Shown: piece after piece, positions 21,782-32,319 of the stretch | Numbering within the stretch: position 1 is the first letter of the stretch | How the letters are laid out: the number at the start of each line of letters is the position of its first letter | Assembly (NCBI GenBank): GCA_964017195.1 | Contig: OZ024896.1 | Span: forward strand, 34,492,807 to 34,556,806 | DNA length: 64,000 bases | Origin: Siderastrea radians | Lineage: Eukaryota; Cnidaria; Anthozoa; Scleractinia; Rhizangiidae | Direction: 5' to 3' | Made by a program: the position numbers and the translations under genes | Notes under the pieces: generated by a model | What the model saw: only the letters and a program-made list of their open reading frames with translations | Databases searched by the model: none | Told to the model about the DNA's origin: nothing

Positions 21782-21930
21782 CACTGAATCCCTGTAATCT
21801 CACTGCCGAGTTCGGCGGTTGCAGTCACATCTGTTTGTTGGCTCCTGTCGATGTCAACCCAGACAGATTCTCTTGTCACTGTCCACCTGGAGTAACGCTG
21901 CTTCCTGACCAGAGAAACTGTGACACCTAA
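21782..21930 (+). CDS. LDLR-like gene, last exon: EGF-like module and stop
   Basis: Exon after acceptor TGCGGACAG (ends 21781). It enters in phase 1, matching the donor chosen at 16709, and joins HRQRQAV to ALNPC. It encodes a six-cysteine EGF module (NPCNLTAEFGGCSHIC, then FSCHCPPGVTLLPD, then NCDT) that normally caps an LDLR/LRP propeller. TAA follows directly at 21928-21930. No O-glycosylated stalk, membrane helix or NPxY tail is encoded, so the product would be secreted, unless another splice form skips this end. An AATAAA lies at 22117-22122. The six visible exons add up to about 504 residues. Confidence 0.85.
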
Positions 21931-22874
21931 GCTCCCATTCTAACCAAGCATAAACTCAAACCAAGTAGGTCTATTTTTCTTCGTTTTTATCCCGCCGTCA
22001 GGGCGGTTCTAGTAATATCCATTTTTTTCTTTCGCGTTCCTCTTCTTTTTGTTTTGTTTTTTTCTTTTTGGGGGGGGGGGGGGGGCGGTCGGTCACTAGC
22101 ACCTTTTTAAAGGGCGAATAAAAGTGTAATTAAAATGTGTGTGGGGGGGGTCTTGGTTTCCCATATAGAGGCGTCTTTAAAAGGCTCTCTTCACCATTAA
22201 CGCTGTAACTGTTTCAAAAGTGCGGTCACGTATTTACAGTGTATATTGTTTACAAACATTTTACCGCGGTTGGATGACACCAGTTGCGGTTTTTAAAACC
22301 TTTTATCGCAGCACGTGGAAAGCTGTTTTCAGCTGCTTTTCGTTGTAAGCTAATTAATCTCTCAGAAGGAAGCCAATTGAATGAAAACAAAACGCACGAA
22401 AACAAGTGTTGATCGCGCACGTGCCACGCGACTGCTAATTGCTACAGTAAACCACCAGTAAAGCCTGAGGTTTTTTTTGTTTGCTTTTATCCTTTCTAGG
22501 ATTTGAAAAAGTTGTTTCAACTACGAAATCTGCTTCTTCTCTCAAAATCTATCCTCCTAACGCGTTTTGTACATTTTTACTTCAATCAACAATAAATGTT
22601 GCTTATTTTTCTGACTCAGTATCTCAATACTTCATTAACGAGTTAAAATGTCTGTCACCTGTTACCTCGTGTATGGCTTCAATGGCTGCAGTGTTTTGTA
22701 CCGCTTTAAGAGTGTTAATAGCCAGCACGGCTATTGAAAGAAAAAACAGAAAAATAAGTTGAACGGGTTAATTAGAATTTTCTTGAACAGTTCTTAAATT
22801 AGTCCAGCAATCTCGTCATCTCTCACTGAGTATTGTTTAACAGTAATTTGGTGCTGGCCATGTTGCATCTTTTA
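21931..22874. other. Presumed 3' UTR of the LDLR-like gene and intergenic DNA
   Basis: Includes a poly-G tract (about 22069-22086), a second G run near 22143, and the candidate poly(A) signal AATAAA at 22117-22122. No further exon is recognised. Confidence 0.5.
22117..22122 (+). terminator. Candidate polyadenylation signal of the LDLR-like gene
   Basis: AATAAA about 190 bases beyond the stop at 21930, in the sense orientation. This supports 21930 being a true gene end, though the hexamer alone is weak evidence. Confidence 0.45.
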
Positions 22875-23280
22875 GGGGCTGTTTACAGGGAGGGAGGAAG
22901 ATTCTAGCGCTATGAAGATCCTAGAAGGCGGATCATCCTAGCGCCATATGTTTTCTGTATTCTGTTTACATGCAAAAGGTTGCACTTGGCCCATGCGCTA
23001 GGATCTTTCTAGTGCTTGGATCTTCCTGCTGAGAGATAGGAAGACCTTAACACTAAGAGGATCCTAGCACCATGCAAACTACCTTCGCTCGGAAGATCGT
23101 GGTACTAGGGACAAAAAAAACGAACGTGGCGGCGGCCGGGCGTTTAGCTTCTAAAGGCTGATTTCTCCACTTGGTAACCACTCCGACCAAAATTTCTGCA
23201 TATAAACCAAACGAAAAGTTGTTTCGCTTTCTAGGATCTTCCTAGTGCTAGGATCTTCTGCCCTCCATGTAAACAGCCCC
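22875..23280. mobile_element. 406-bp Harbinger-like MITE with TTA target duplication
   Basis: The termini are GGGGCTGTTTACAGGGAGGG at the left and the reverse complement of GGGGCTGTTTACATGGAGGG at the right. They are flanked by TTA at 22872-22874 and 23281-23283. A 3-bp TTA duplication with GGG-starting terminal repeats fits the PIF/Harbinger superfamily. The interior contains repeated CTAGGATCTTCCTAG-type palindromic motifs. No coding capacity. Confidence 0.8.
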
Positions 23281-23283
23281 TTA

Positions 23284-25090
23284 GAATGGTTTTCATCAAG
23301 TTTTAAATTTTTTTACGGAATCTATAGCCTACACCTTTTCACTTTCCCAACCCATGCACTGGCTTGGTTTGGGAGAGGGTGGGTTAGCAAAGCAATCACA
23401 TGGGAATAACGGAACTTTGGTTGCACGGTGTAGTCGCACGAATAATACACACAAAGGTTTTAAAAAGGATCAAGTCGAACGGACCAAACTTTGGTCCCCG
23501 CGACAAGATTTTTTCACGAAAATGGATAGTTCACAGTAAACTGAAATCGAATATAATCAAGTTATTTCTTTACATTTCTTGCAGGTTAACTGATGATTGT
23601 TGCAAAGTCATTACTGAAGTAAACGAAAGTACTGAGTAAAGTTATCATTCAAAACTGGCTGCTGTTTATTTTTTCACTAGTTTTCCAACAGAACTTATTA
23701 ACGCGAGGACAAGATTAGGTCATGATATATCGTTGGGAGGAGTGGAACAGCCTGGTCAGATGCCATGTTTTGCCAACGTTTTAGTCCTTTTTTTATGTAT
23801 CTCTTTGAGATTTCATTCTATCCAGTAATGCTTCCATATAGGTTTGTAGTGCGAGCTCCCATAAATCTGTGAGGAATTTTTCGCGATTTTTAAAATGAAC
23901 GTAAAGAAAAAACGGGGCAGGGGGTGCCGGATGAATTGAAGAATTTTGAGAAAATTCAAATCATTTATAATTAAAGATGAGTTGAATAAACATTTTAAGT
24001 TATGAGTAATAGATGGACATGCACCAAAACAGGCAGCAAACGAGCCCAAGTGCTCCCGTGTGGGTGCCTGTCTGGGGGTGTGTACAACAATTTTATCCCT
24101 CTCTCATTTCTTCCTAGAATCTTATCCAAAAGAGCGACCTGTTTTCGTCCAAAACTTATGGGGTGGGGGTGGGGGGGCAAGAATAGATTTTCCGGCCATA
24201 CACCAAACAAATCACTTAATAATAAGTCTAGGATATTGTGTGGCTTTTTGACGTCAACTTATTTTAAATTTCTTAGGAAACTGCACCAGACAATGAAATT
24301 TTTTGCAGCCATTTTTGAATGACTTCTGATCTATTGACCAGATTTGGTAGCTTTGAACTCTTTATTCTCGAAAACCCTTTGTAATAAAGTCTAATTTTGT
24401 AATACTTATTCTTCCATCTCAAAGCTCATTCATTAAATTTGATACGTAGAGCAGTTCTTCAAAGGCATGTCTTTTGTAAAACGCAAAACAGAAACGACAT
24501 GTCAAGACATGACATCAGATTACTGCTTAATAGTGTTTCTTTAAGGTGACTCGAAAGGGTTTTTAAATGCTATAAACCTTGTGAACCGAGGAAAGATTAC
24601 AAGGAAGTATTTCTGAGCATGTGGGCAATCTCTGAATATCTTGACAATTCTTTTGTCGGGAAATACTGAAAGGCTGGTTGTGACGTCATAACCGTTACCA
24701 TGACAACCCTAAAGGTCCATAAAAAGAACCCCCAAATTTCAGTTCTCGCCAATTATCCGAAAAACCAAGTCGGGGACCTACCCTTTTTATTGCATTTTTA
24801 GAAAGCCCTTAAAAATTCTTTAACTTCTCTGACGGTATAGCAAAAAGTTATTCAGTATCGACAAAGCCATTTTATGAATTACAAAAAATTCCATTGAATA
24901 ACTTTCTTCCAACAGCTTCTATTTGAATTGGCACACTTAGTGTTACATGCATGCAAAAAATCAGGATGGGTCACCGAGCAAAATTTCGAGATAAAAACAA
25001 ATGTTTCGTGCAAGTTTTATTTCCGGTTTCGGTAATTTTACGCGGCATTTAACTTCCGGTATTTAGCGCGCATTCTTGCTATGTTTACCA
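23284..25090. other. Intergenic DNA without a recognised gene
   Basis: ORFs here are short, lack recognisable domains and look like chance frames. A G-rich GGTGGGGGTGGGGGGG tract lies near 24162-24178. The stretch 24660-24720 has a GTGACGTCATAACC motif that may belong to a dispersed repeat. Confidence 0.45.
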
Positions 25091-25094
25091 CCCT

Positions 25095-25290
25095 GTACGG
25101 CATAATAATTCGTTAATTCTTTCGTTTGAATGATCACACTTTAGGATTTCGTCCGCGGACTCAGAACTTAGAACCACCTTGTACAGCATAATAAACAGTA
25201 CCAAAGGAGACCAAAGGAAAGTACTGGTGAATAGCTTTTGTTTAAATGGTCACACTTTAGGATTTTGGACACGGACTCAAAAGTTACTTC
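25095..25290. repeat. Two units of a dispersed ~105-113-bp tandem repeat
   Basis: Two copies of a unit containing GTCACACTTTAGGATTT, GGACTCAAAAGTTA and CAGCATAATAAACAG, spaced about 113 bases. The same unit occurs five times at 29.4-29.9 kb. Confidence 0.75.
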
Positions 25291-25705
25291 ATAACAATGC
25301 CTTGTGTGCTGAGACACATTTGTAGCCTGCAACTGGAATCCCTTAGTTTCATGAATATGGGGAAAACGCCAGTTTTGCTATGAATTGTTTTATATTGGTC
25401 AGCTTACGTGGCCTTGGCAATGATTTTAAAACTTGTATGCATTATTAATTCCACCAGTTGAATTGACTTTGACTTTTTTGTGGATGCAAAATGTTGTGAA
25501 CAATGTTACTGTCATGTCGTTTTTATCAATGACATTTTTTCTTGCCTTTATTTATATAAAATACAAAATATTGTAGACTCCCGTTACCTTAACCTTGTTT
25601 CGGACAAAAACGTTTTCTCTTCGTTTCTGTTGGCAACACGCGGTTTTAGTTTGACTCTCTCTTTTCCCTTCTTCAATTATTGTGTGGCTTAAGCGAAGCA
25701 GACAT
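25291..25705. other. Intergenic DNA without a recognised gene
   Basis: AT-rich sequence with one short Cys/Phe-rich frame (25480-25692) that has no recognisable domain. Nothing else is supported. Confidence 0.4.
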
Positions 25706-26267
25706 CCTCAGAGACCCAGGGGCAGCTAGTCGGGACGACGGGATTTTCATGGGCGAAAGTTTACAACAAGAGTGGTAGAGCCCCTGGGTACTTACTCTTA
25801 CCGAACGAGTTCAAGAAGCGTTTGAAATCCCGCCTTCTGATTGGCCAGAAAAATATCAGCGAAGAGGAACAGCCGGGCGACTCTCATGTCTTCTTACACG
25901 AGGTTGTTTTCCTCATCGAACGCCGTAGTAGCGTGGCCCGTTCAACGGGAACATTTTTGAGGAGAGCTTCGGAAAAAATAAATAAATAAATAATAAATGA
26001 ACGAAGTCGAAGAAATCGCAAACTATAACGTGGCCGCAAGAAAACAAACACTCACCGGGATTTTTCACGGCGTACTTATCGAAGGTATCGTAAATTTTTA
26101 GAGCTAGCGACTTCCCCTTTCTCAAGTGTTGCATGAGGCTAATAGCTACTCGAGTAAACGATGTTGCTAATTATTTCTCCTTGTTCGTTGAACTACGTCT
26201 GAAACTTTCCACGGGAATCTCCGATGCACGGGCCACGCAACTGTGTCGCTCGAGCGTGGGAACCACA

Positions 26268-26468
26268 GTTAACCAAAGCGTAATATGAGTGTTTGTATGG
26301 AACTGAAATTCGATCGAAAATAATCGGCGGTTTTCCACTGAAAATGCATTAAAATGGAAATACAGTTTGAAAAACATTACCTGCTATGTGTTTGTTGCGT
26401 TTTTATTGCTTTTCCGAGCTTCTGGAGGCCGAACTGGGCGATTTTCTGCTTAACGGTCGATGAGACGT
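26268..26468. repeat. Half copy of the foldback family at 31.9-32.3 kb
   Basis: The run from ACCAAAGCGTAATATGAG through TTTTCCGAGCTTCTGGAGG to the GACGTC near 26468 matches the left arm of the foldback at 31908-32113. It shows one family present in two states within 6 kb. Confidence 0.65.
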
Positions 26469-26516
26469 CATGTCACGTACTAGAGAGAACTAGTTCTCTC
26501 TAGTACGTGACATGAC
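26467..26516. repeat. Perfect 50-bp palindrome
   Basis: Two 25-base arms meet with no spacer at AACT/AGTT. The arms read GTCATGTCACGTACTAGAGA then GAACT, mirrored on the other side. It sits at the centre of an inner inverted repeat of the nested foldback. Confidence 0.95.
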
Positions 26517-26670
26517 ATGCTCGATCAACATAGTTGCGTGGCCCGTGCATCAGAGATGGAAAGTTTCAGACGAAGAACAACGAAGAAGGAGAAATAAATA
26601 AATGTAAAGAAGATCCTCGCAGTTATTAACGCAATTTATGCAGTTGCGAAAAGAAAGCCTGAAAAAATCA

Positions 26671-26741
26671 GGCTTGCCGGGATTCGAACCCTCACCTCTA
26701 CGATACCGGTGCAGCGCTCTAACCAATTGAGCTAACAAGCC
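26671..26741 (-). tRNA. tRNA-Thr(GGU)-like sequence, probably a tRNA-derived repeat
   Basis: On the minus strand an acceptor-like pair GGCTTGT/GCAAGCC, an A box (TAGCTCAATTGG) and a perfect B box (GGTTCGAATCC) give a tRNA-like fold. The anticodon-loop position reads GGT. Base 33 would be C rather than U, and the T stem pairs poorly, so it is probably not a functional tRNA. A T6 run follows on the minus strand (26662-26667) inside a CCTGA/TCAGG hairpin and could end Pol III transcription. A diverged relative lies at 38317-38393. Confidence 0.4.
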
Positions 26742-26865
26742 AACTGGGAGCTGGTCATTAAATTGGTTCGTAATATACGCGGGAAAGATGAAGATGAAAT
26801 CTTTCCCGGGTATATTACGAACCAATTTAATGACCAGCTCCCAGTTGGCTTGTTAGCTCTTGTTA
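26729..26865. repeat. Near-perfect inverted repeat with ~56-bp arms next to the tRNA-like sequence
   Basis: AACAAGCCAACTGGGAGCTG onward (to about 26789) is mirrored by the complement from about 26802 to 26865, with one mismatch and a short spacer. It shows that the tRNA-like module and its flank were duplicated in inverted orientation. Confidence 0.8.
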
Positions 26866-27425
26866 GTTCTTTTCACAACTGCATAAGTTGCGTTAATAAC
26901 TGCGAGGATCTTCTTTACATTTATTTCTTCATTCCGCAGTTCAAATATATGAATTTCATATATTCGTAATTTGAAGGAGAAATAATTAGTTACATTGGAG
27001 AAAGGGAAAGTCGCTAGCTCTAAAAATTTACAATACCTTCGATAAGTCCGCCGTGAAAAATCCCGGTGAGTGTTTGTTTTCTTGCGGCCACGTTATAGTT
27101 TGCGATTTCCTCGACTTCGTTCATTTATTATTTATTTACTTTTTCTGAAGCTCTCCTCAAAAATGTTCCCGTTGAACGGGCCACGCTACTACGGCGTTCG
27201 ATGAGGAAAACAACCTCGTGTAAGAAGACATGAGAGTCGCCCGGCTGTTCCTCTTCGCTGATTGGCCAGAAAAATAATTTTCTGGCCAATCAGAAGGCGG
27301 GATTTCAAACGCTTCTGGAACTCGCTCGGTAAGAGTAAGTGCCCAGGGGCTCTCCCACTCTTATTGTAAACTTTCGCCCATGAAAATCCCGTCGTCCCGA
27401 CTAGCTGCCCCTGGGTCTCCGGGGA

Positions 27426-29146
27426 TGCGAAGCAGAGACAACTACGCCATTTCCGGCTTTATTTTTTGTTTATTTTTTGTCTCTCTTTTTGACACTTTGC
27501 TCCGTTACTAGTCACGCAAGACTTGCATAAGTCACACAATGACAAGACAAGATCTGTTCTAACAAGTCACGATTATTCATCGATTTCAGCCGATTTTGAG
27601 TTCCAAAATATAAGTTCGTGTAAAATAATGTGGAAAATAAAACAGAGCTTATTTATATATTTGTCTGGATACGGGAGTTGCCACATTCGTCAAACGTGAT
27701 GTCACCAGTCACGCAACAAGTGAAGAAACACAAGACGTGACTTTCAAGATCGACTATTCCCTTCTGGTTGTAAACATCACAGAATTAATTTTGTTGACAA
27801 GTTACGCTTCCTACTATATCCAAAATATTTGTCCATGGAATTAAATCTTGATAAGACAAAAGTCACAAAATTCAATTTCAATCCGTTGAGCTTGCGAGGA
27901 CCATCTGAGAATGGGTTTCAGAAGGGATTGTTTTGTCTTATCTCAGGGTCTGTCCCATTTCTTAGTCATACGCGTGAACACGCGAGTAAATCACGCCTCG
28001 TCTTACGTGCTTAAGGTAATTCCCTGGAAAAAGAATCTGTCATAGATTTGTAGCAGTGAAACGCGGCACAAATATTCAACAAGTCATGTGGGTTCTAAAA
28101 TTGCAATAAAAATGGAGGGGGTCATCGCGCTCATTTTCGTGGTATAATGCTGACGAATACATTGTTTAAGGGCATTTTCAGGCAATAACCGCACGAAGCC
28201 AAAATGCTCAATATTTCCACTGCAGATTGATATTTCATGTATAAGTTGACTTTATACATACGTATACTCATCTATGTCGTACAAAACATGTCCGAAAAGT
28301 TTCAAATTTACTGGACATTCACAAAAGTAAACGGTGACGACGATAGCTTAGTGTGCAGTCCTCTACCCTGAACGGCTTTTTTCCTAGGGTTTCTTTAAAC
28401 TGTGCAAAATCTGATCATAGACTTAAGCCAACTTTTTTACGTTGCGTCGGGAACACTATCCTGATTGAATTTAGTCAATAACAAATGGGCGTCACCGTGC
28501 TCGATTAGGATAAAACGACTATTTCTCTGAACAACTCAGTTTTCATAGAAAACCTACCAAGTTCCGAACATGCGCGCGCTAATCACGCAACAGATGATGC
28601 GTAGAAAGGATGCGCAATGCAATTGAATGGAATCACCTTAACCAGCCCAGGTGCACGCTTTCCAAACATGTCCAAACACTTGTCACATTTCACACGTATC
28701 ATAAAAAGAAAACGTGTTTCTTGACCATATTCCGATAAAACATCATGTCAACATGACGGAAGTGATTCAAGCCGTGCTCGTAGGCACGCTTTTCCCAAAA
28801 AGTCTAACCTGTTTACTCGGTAACAACGTTAATTTTCGACTGCTGTCAGAGACTTTTCTTCTTTTTTTGTCGTAATTTGAACCAACACTTGTACGCAATA
28901 GCGTACCTGCCAACTTTGCTGTGCAGCGGAACACGTCTAGTTTTGTAAACATGCATAGCTACAAGTAAAGTGCACTGATTCCGTGTTTAGATCGTGCTTT
29001 TAAAATTGGTTTATCAACCAGTAGAACATGTAGTAGAAGCTCGTGGATATTGTTAAAGTGTTTTATACTCCAAGCTCTCGTCAGGACTCGATCTGATTGG
29101 GCAATGGATAGTCCGAGAAATTTCCTTATCGCATACTTCCTGCAAC
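27426..29146. other. Intergenic DNA without a recognised gene
   Basis: Short frames without domain character. Several ACGCAACA/CACGCAA motifs occur but I see no repeat structure with clear ends. Confidence 0.4.
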
Positions 29147-29205
29147 TTCGTTCCCAGGGTCTCTTTTGACAAGGGAGGAAGAGAAGAGAGACCCTGGGAA
29201 CGACG
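29143..29205. repeat. Short foldback with CGTTCCCAGGGTCTC ends
   Basis: CGTTCCCAGGGTCTCTTTT at the left faces AGAGAGACCCTGGGAACG at the right. The centre GGGAGGAAGAGAAGAG is purine-rich. It looks like a very small MITE. Confidence 0.65.
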
Positions 29206-29414
29206 CTGATACTTCCTGTTGTTCAAACACTGTCGACGTTGAATTTCGGTTTTCAACTTCGACTTCCTGTGTTTTCAGTTTTTGTGGCATCGAGCAGAAA
29301 TATTTGTTCTTCCAAGAAACCAAGGATAATGTACGTGCATTTTAAAAATTCACTGGTTATGCCTTTCAGTCTACAGCTGTAAAACTAGTAAATGGTACAA
29401 CACGGTACGTACCG

Positions 29415-29910
29415 CAGTAATGTAATGTTCATTTGGATGGTCACGGTTCAGGTTTTCGTCCACAGACTCAAAAGTTAAAACCATCTTTCACAGCATAATT
29501 ATAATAAACTGGAACACAAGAAGTACTGCCCCACAGCTCTCATTTTAATGGCCACATTTTTGAACTCATCCACAGACGTAAACTTTATGAAAACTACATT
29601 GTGCAGCATACAGGGAAAGTACTGCTCATTAGCTTTCATTTGAATGGTCATACTTTAGGATTTCATCCACAGACTCAAAAGTTAGAACCACCTTGTTCAG
29701 CATAATAAACAGCACCACAGGAAAGTACTGCTCAGTAGCTTTCATTGAATAGTCACACTTTAGGATTTCATCCACAGACTCAAAAGTTAGAACCACCTTG
29801 TACAGCATAATAAACACCACACAGGAAAGTACTGCTTAGTAGCTTTCATTTGAATGCTTACCCTTGTACGATTTCATCCCTCTAGGAGTTCATCTACAGA
29901 CTCAAAATTA
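29415..29910. repeat. Five units of the dispersed ~105-bp tandem repeat
   Basis: Units carry ACTTTAGGATTTCATCCACA, GACTCAAAAGTTAGAACCAC and GGAAAGTACTGCTCAGTAGC, spaced about 96-117 bases. They match the two units at 25.1-25.3 kb. Confidence 0.85.
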
Positions 29911-30683
29911 CAACATCATAACCCGGCGTAGCCGTACCCTCTTCCAGACAATCACACTGCTGAACTGTTAGACTTCAGAGCTTCTCAATAGCATTTCAGT
30001 ATATGGCCAAAGTTTAGAATTTCATTTGCGAGATTCAAAATACAGCAGTTCATGTTTTCCAGTTTAGCCGGCAGGCCGTCGAGAGCTGAAAGATGGCGCT
30101 ATTTTAAAAAGCGGCCACATCCACGAGCCTTGTTTTGGCGCGGCTTCCGCAACAGAGGGAAAACTCTGCAAGAGCATTTATCATCCTTTTAGCTCCGCAC
30201 GACTTAGTATAGCTTCATCAGTCACATAGGATAAGAAATGGTACAAATACCATTTGTTTAACTGCGTATAGAAAAAACAACTAATATGTGAAATCGAGTC
30301 ATTAATTTGATCTATACATCCTAGATCCTGTCAAGTATATATCGTATCACGGAAGTCTGAATTCCTTAGCACTGACCGAGTGGGTTATAAAATAGGACAT
30401 TCTAGAAACCTGCTCACTTGTGTTGATTTTTTACAGCACCCAGCGTAGCTTTTAGTGTATCGTGTGACCAATTGCCTAATTCAAGAGCAATTTTCAAAGA
30501 AAAGAGGCAAGCAAAAGTCAAACTAAAGAAATCGCTGTAGGTCCTAAGGGTTTCAGTGGCTACTTCGATGACTAATGTCCGACTGTGTTTCATGTTTCAT
30601 TGACTCTCTTCGGTATTGTGCGGAAATAGCAGCTAAATGTGGTCAATTTTTTCCTTATCCTTTTAGAAAACGTTTTCCTCGAG
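29911..30683. other. Intergenic DNA upstream of the second LDLa gene
   Basis: No exon or element with clear ends. It should contain the promoter of the gene starting at 30684, but I cannot point to a specific core-promoter motif. Confidence 0.4.
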
Positions 30684-30771
30684 ATGATCTTGGACATGGC
30701 AAGATTCAGAGGGAGTTTGATTGGGATTTTGCTCTGTCTCTTGGCCGCTTTGGAATATTTTCAAACAAAAG
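30684..30771 (+). CDS. Second LDLa-containing gene, first coding exon (signal peptide)
   Basis: ATG at 30684 opens MILDMARFRGSLIGILLCLL followed by AALEYFQTKG: a short basic n-region, a hydrophobic core and a polar end, typical of a secretory signal peptide. The exon ends before donor GTAAGC at 30772 in phase 1, matching the LDLa exon at 31178. Another ATG (MARF) four codons later could also serve. The open frame extends upstream but without protein character, so I choose this ATG. This gene is separate from the LDLR-like gene that ends at 21930. Confidence 0.65.
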
Positions 30772-31177
30772 GTAAGCTGAAATATCGTCTGCGCAGTGTG
30801 GTTGTTTTGTTGTGGTTATGTTTCTGTTGGTTGTAAAATGTAGTAGTTGTGGTGACAATCTCGATTTCTCTCACCCCACTGACAATACTTTTTCCTATAT
30901 TTTCCTTAATTTATTTCATGATTTTGTGGTGAAATCTTTGGGAGAGAATAAAGGTCAACAGTGCATAGACACACGCAGTTTGCGACGAATGTCTAACAAA
31001 AATTCTATCCTCTCTGTGTATTTTTCTTTCGAAAACTTTACAAAATCGCCCTACTCGCTAATGAATTACCTAGTGAAAAATAGAAACTAAGACAAGGGAT
31101 ATTTTAGTAAATTTTAGGTAGAAGTCTCGTATTGCTACTAACAGGCAAATGATCGATACCACAACATTTGATTTTAG

Positions 31178-31291
31178 GTCTTCGGTGTGCCTTGGATCAG
31201 TTTGCCTGTGGAAATCAGACTTGTATACCGGAAAATTGGCGGTGTGATGGTGACAATGATTGTGACGATCATTCCGACGAACTAAACTGTC
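31178..31291 (+). CDS. Second LDLa-containing gene, LDLa exon
   Basis: Exon after acceptor TGATTTTAG (ends 31177) and before consensus donor GTAAGT (31292), phase 1 on both sides. It encodes one full LDLa module: [25 protein letters not shown] and DDHSDELNC, with six cysteines and the calcium-cage acidic residues. It follows the signal-peptide exon in frame, so the LDLa domain is at the mature N-terminus. No second LDLa exon is visible up to the satellite. The next coding-like sequence is the PKD-like remnant at 32.8-33.8 kb, which could be the continuation of this gene or of a decayed copy. Confidence 0.85.
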
Positions 31292-31571
31292 GTAAGTATT
31301 TCGTTCTTGTGGAATAAGATGATGTGTAGTTTTATGGACCACGCTGTGTTGTGTTGTTGCGACGGAACAGCGATCGCGTCGAACTATTCACTTGTTGATG
31401 TTATATTAATTTTTTTTAAGTTTCTTTTTCTTGATCTTCCCGTCTAATTTTCTTTCTTTTCAAGTGTTGAATACCCTTCATTTATTTTGGAGATTTTTTA
31501 TTCGGCGTTTGATCAAAGTAAGATACTAAAAACGACGTCTAGAGTTACGTGTTGATCCGTTTATGTGAAAA

Positions 31572-31735
31572 GCTGGCCTCCGTCCGAGGCATTTTTTTGC
31601 TTTTTGGCCACGCGCGCGAAAATTGGGGGCAGCGCAAAACATAGCAGCGCTCTCCCCAATTTTCGCGTGGCCAAAAAGCAATAAATGCTTCAAACCCTGC
31701 GGAAAGCCCCACGGAAATGTTTGCTTCGCAGGCTA
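31572..31735. repeat. Foldback (MITE-like) element
   Basis: TTTTTGGCCACGCGCGCGAA at 31600 pairs with TTCGCGTGGCCAAAAAGC near 31661-31680, and CAGCGC pairs with GCGCTG in the loop. The right end TTTGCTTCGCAGGCTA resembles the ends of the foldback at 1794-1913. Confidence 0.6.
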
Positions 31736-31907
31736 GTGAACATGAAAAGCCCGCTATGAATACGAGATGAATATTTTCACATTAACCTCTTCGGTTTCCT
31801 GGAAAGGATTTGTGATCGATATTGGTGGGTCAAAATTGTCCGTGATTAAACAAGGAAATTTTTAAGTGATTTTGGTCAAGTAGTATATATCATCTTGATT
31901 TGCACAG

Positions 31908-32319
31908 GTAACCAAAGCGTAATCAGGTAATATGAGAATTTGTATGAAGCTGAAATTCGTTCGGAACTAATCGGCGGTTTTCTGTCAAAAGTGCATTAAA
32001 ATCGAAATAAATTTTGAGACCCCTTACCTGTTGCTTGTTTCCTGTGTTTTTACAGCTTTTCCGAGCTTCTGGAGGCCGTTTTGGGCGATTTTCTACTTAT
32101 AAACAGTCGATGCGACGTCCGCATCGACCTTTAAGCAGAAAATCGCCCAAAATGGCCTCCAGAAGCTCGGAAAAGCTGTAAAAACACAGCAAACACACAA
32201 CCGGTGAGGGTTTTCAAACTTTATTTCGATATTAATAGATTTTCGGCGGGAAAACTGCCGATTGATATTTTCGATCGAATTTCAGCTCCACACAAATCCT
32301 CCTACTACGCTTTGGTTAC
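31908..32319. mobile_element. 412-bp foldback element with ~200-bp arms
   Basis: It starts GTAACCAAAGCGTA and ends TACGCTTTGGTTAC. The centre near 32113 reads GTCGATGCG then CCGCATCGAC. The arms pair through TTTTCCGAGCTTCTGGAGGC and its complement, with some indels. The left arm recurs at 26268-26468. No coding capacity. Confidence 0.75.

Larger units (their letters stand above)
25706..27425. repeat. 1.7-kb nested foldback: ~420-bp outer arms with inner inverted repeats
   Basis: The outer left arm (25706-26123) is the reverse complement of the right arm (26998-27425). Both contain CCAGGGGCAGCTAGTCGGG, TTCAACGGGAACATTTTTGA and GAGCTAGCGACTT-type sequence, with small indels. The interior contains further inverted pairs: TTTCTCCTTGTTCGTTG to CACGGGCCACGCAACT (26175-26243) against 26529-26595; a 50-bp palindrome (26467-26516); and a second near-perfect pair around 26790. 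This is a layered insertion of foldback elements rather than a gene. Confidence 0.8.
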
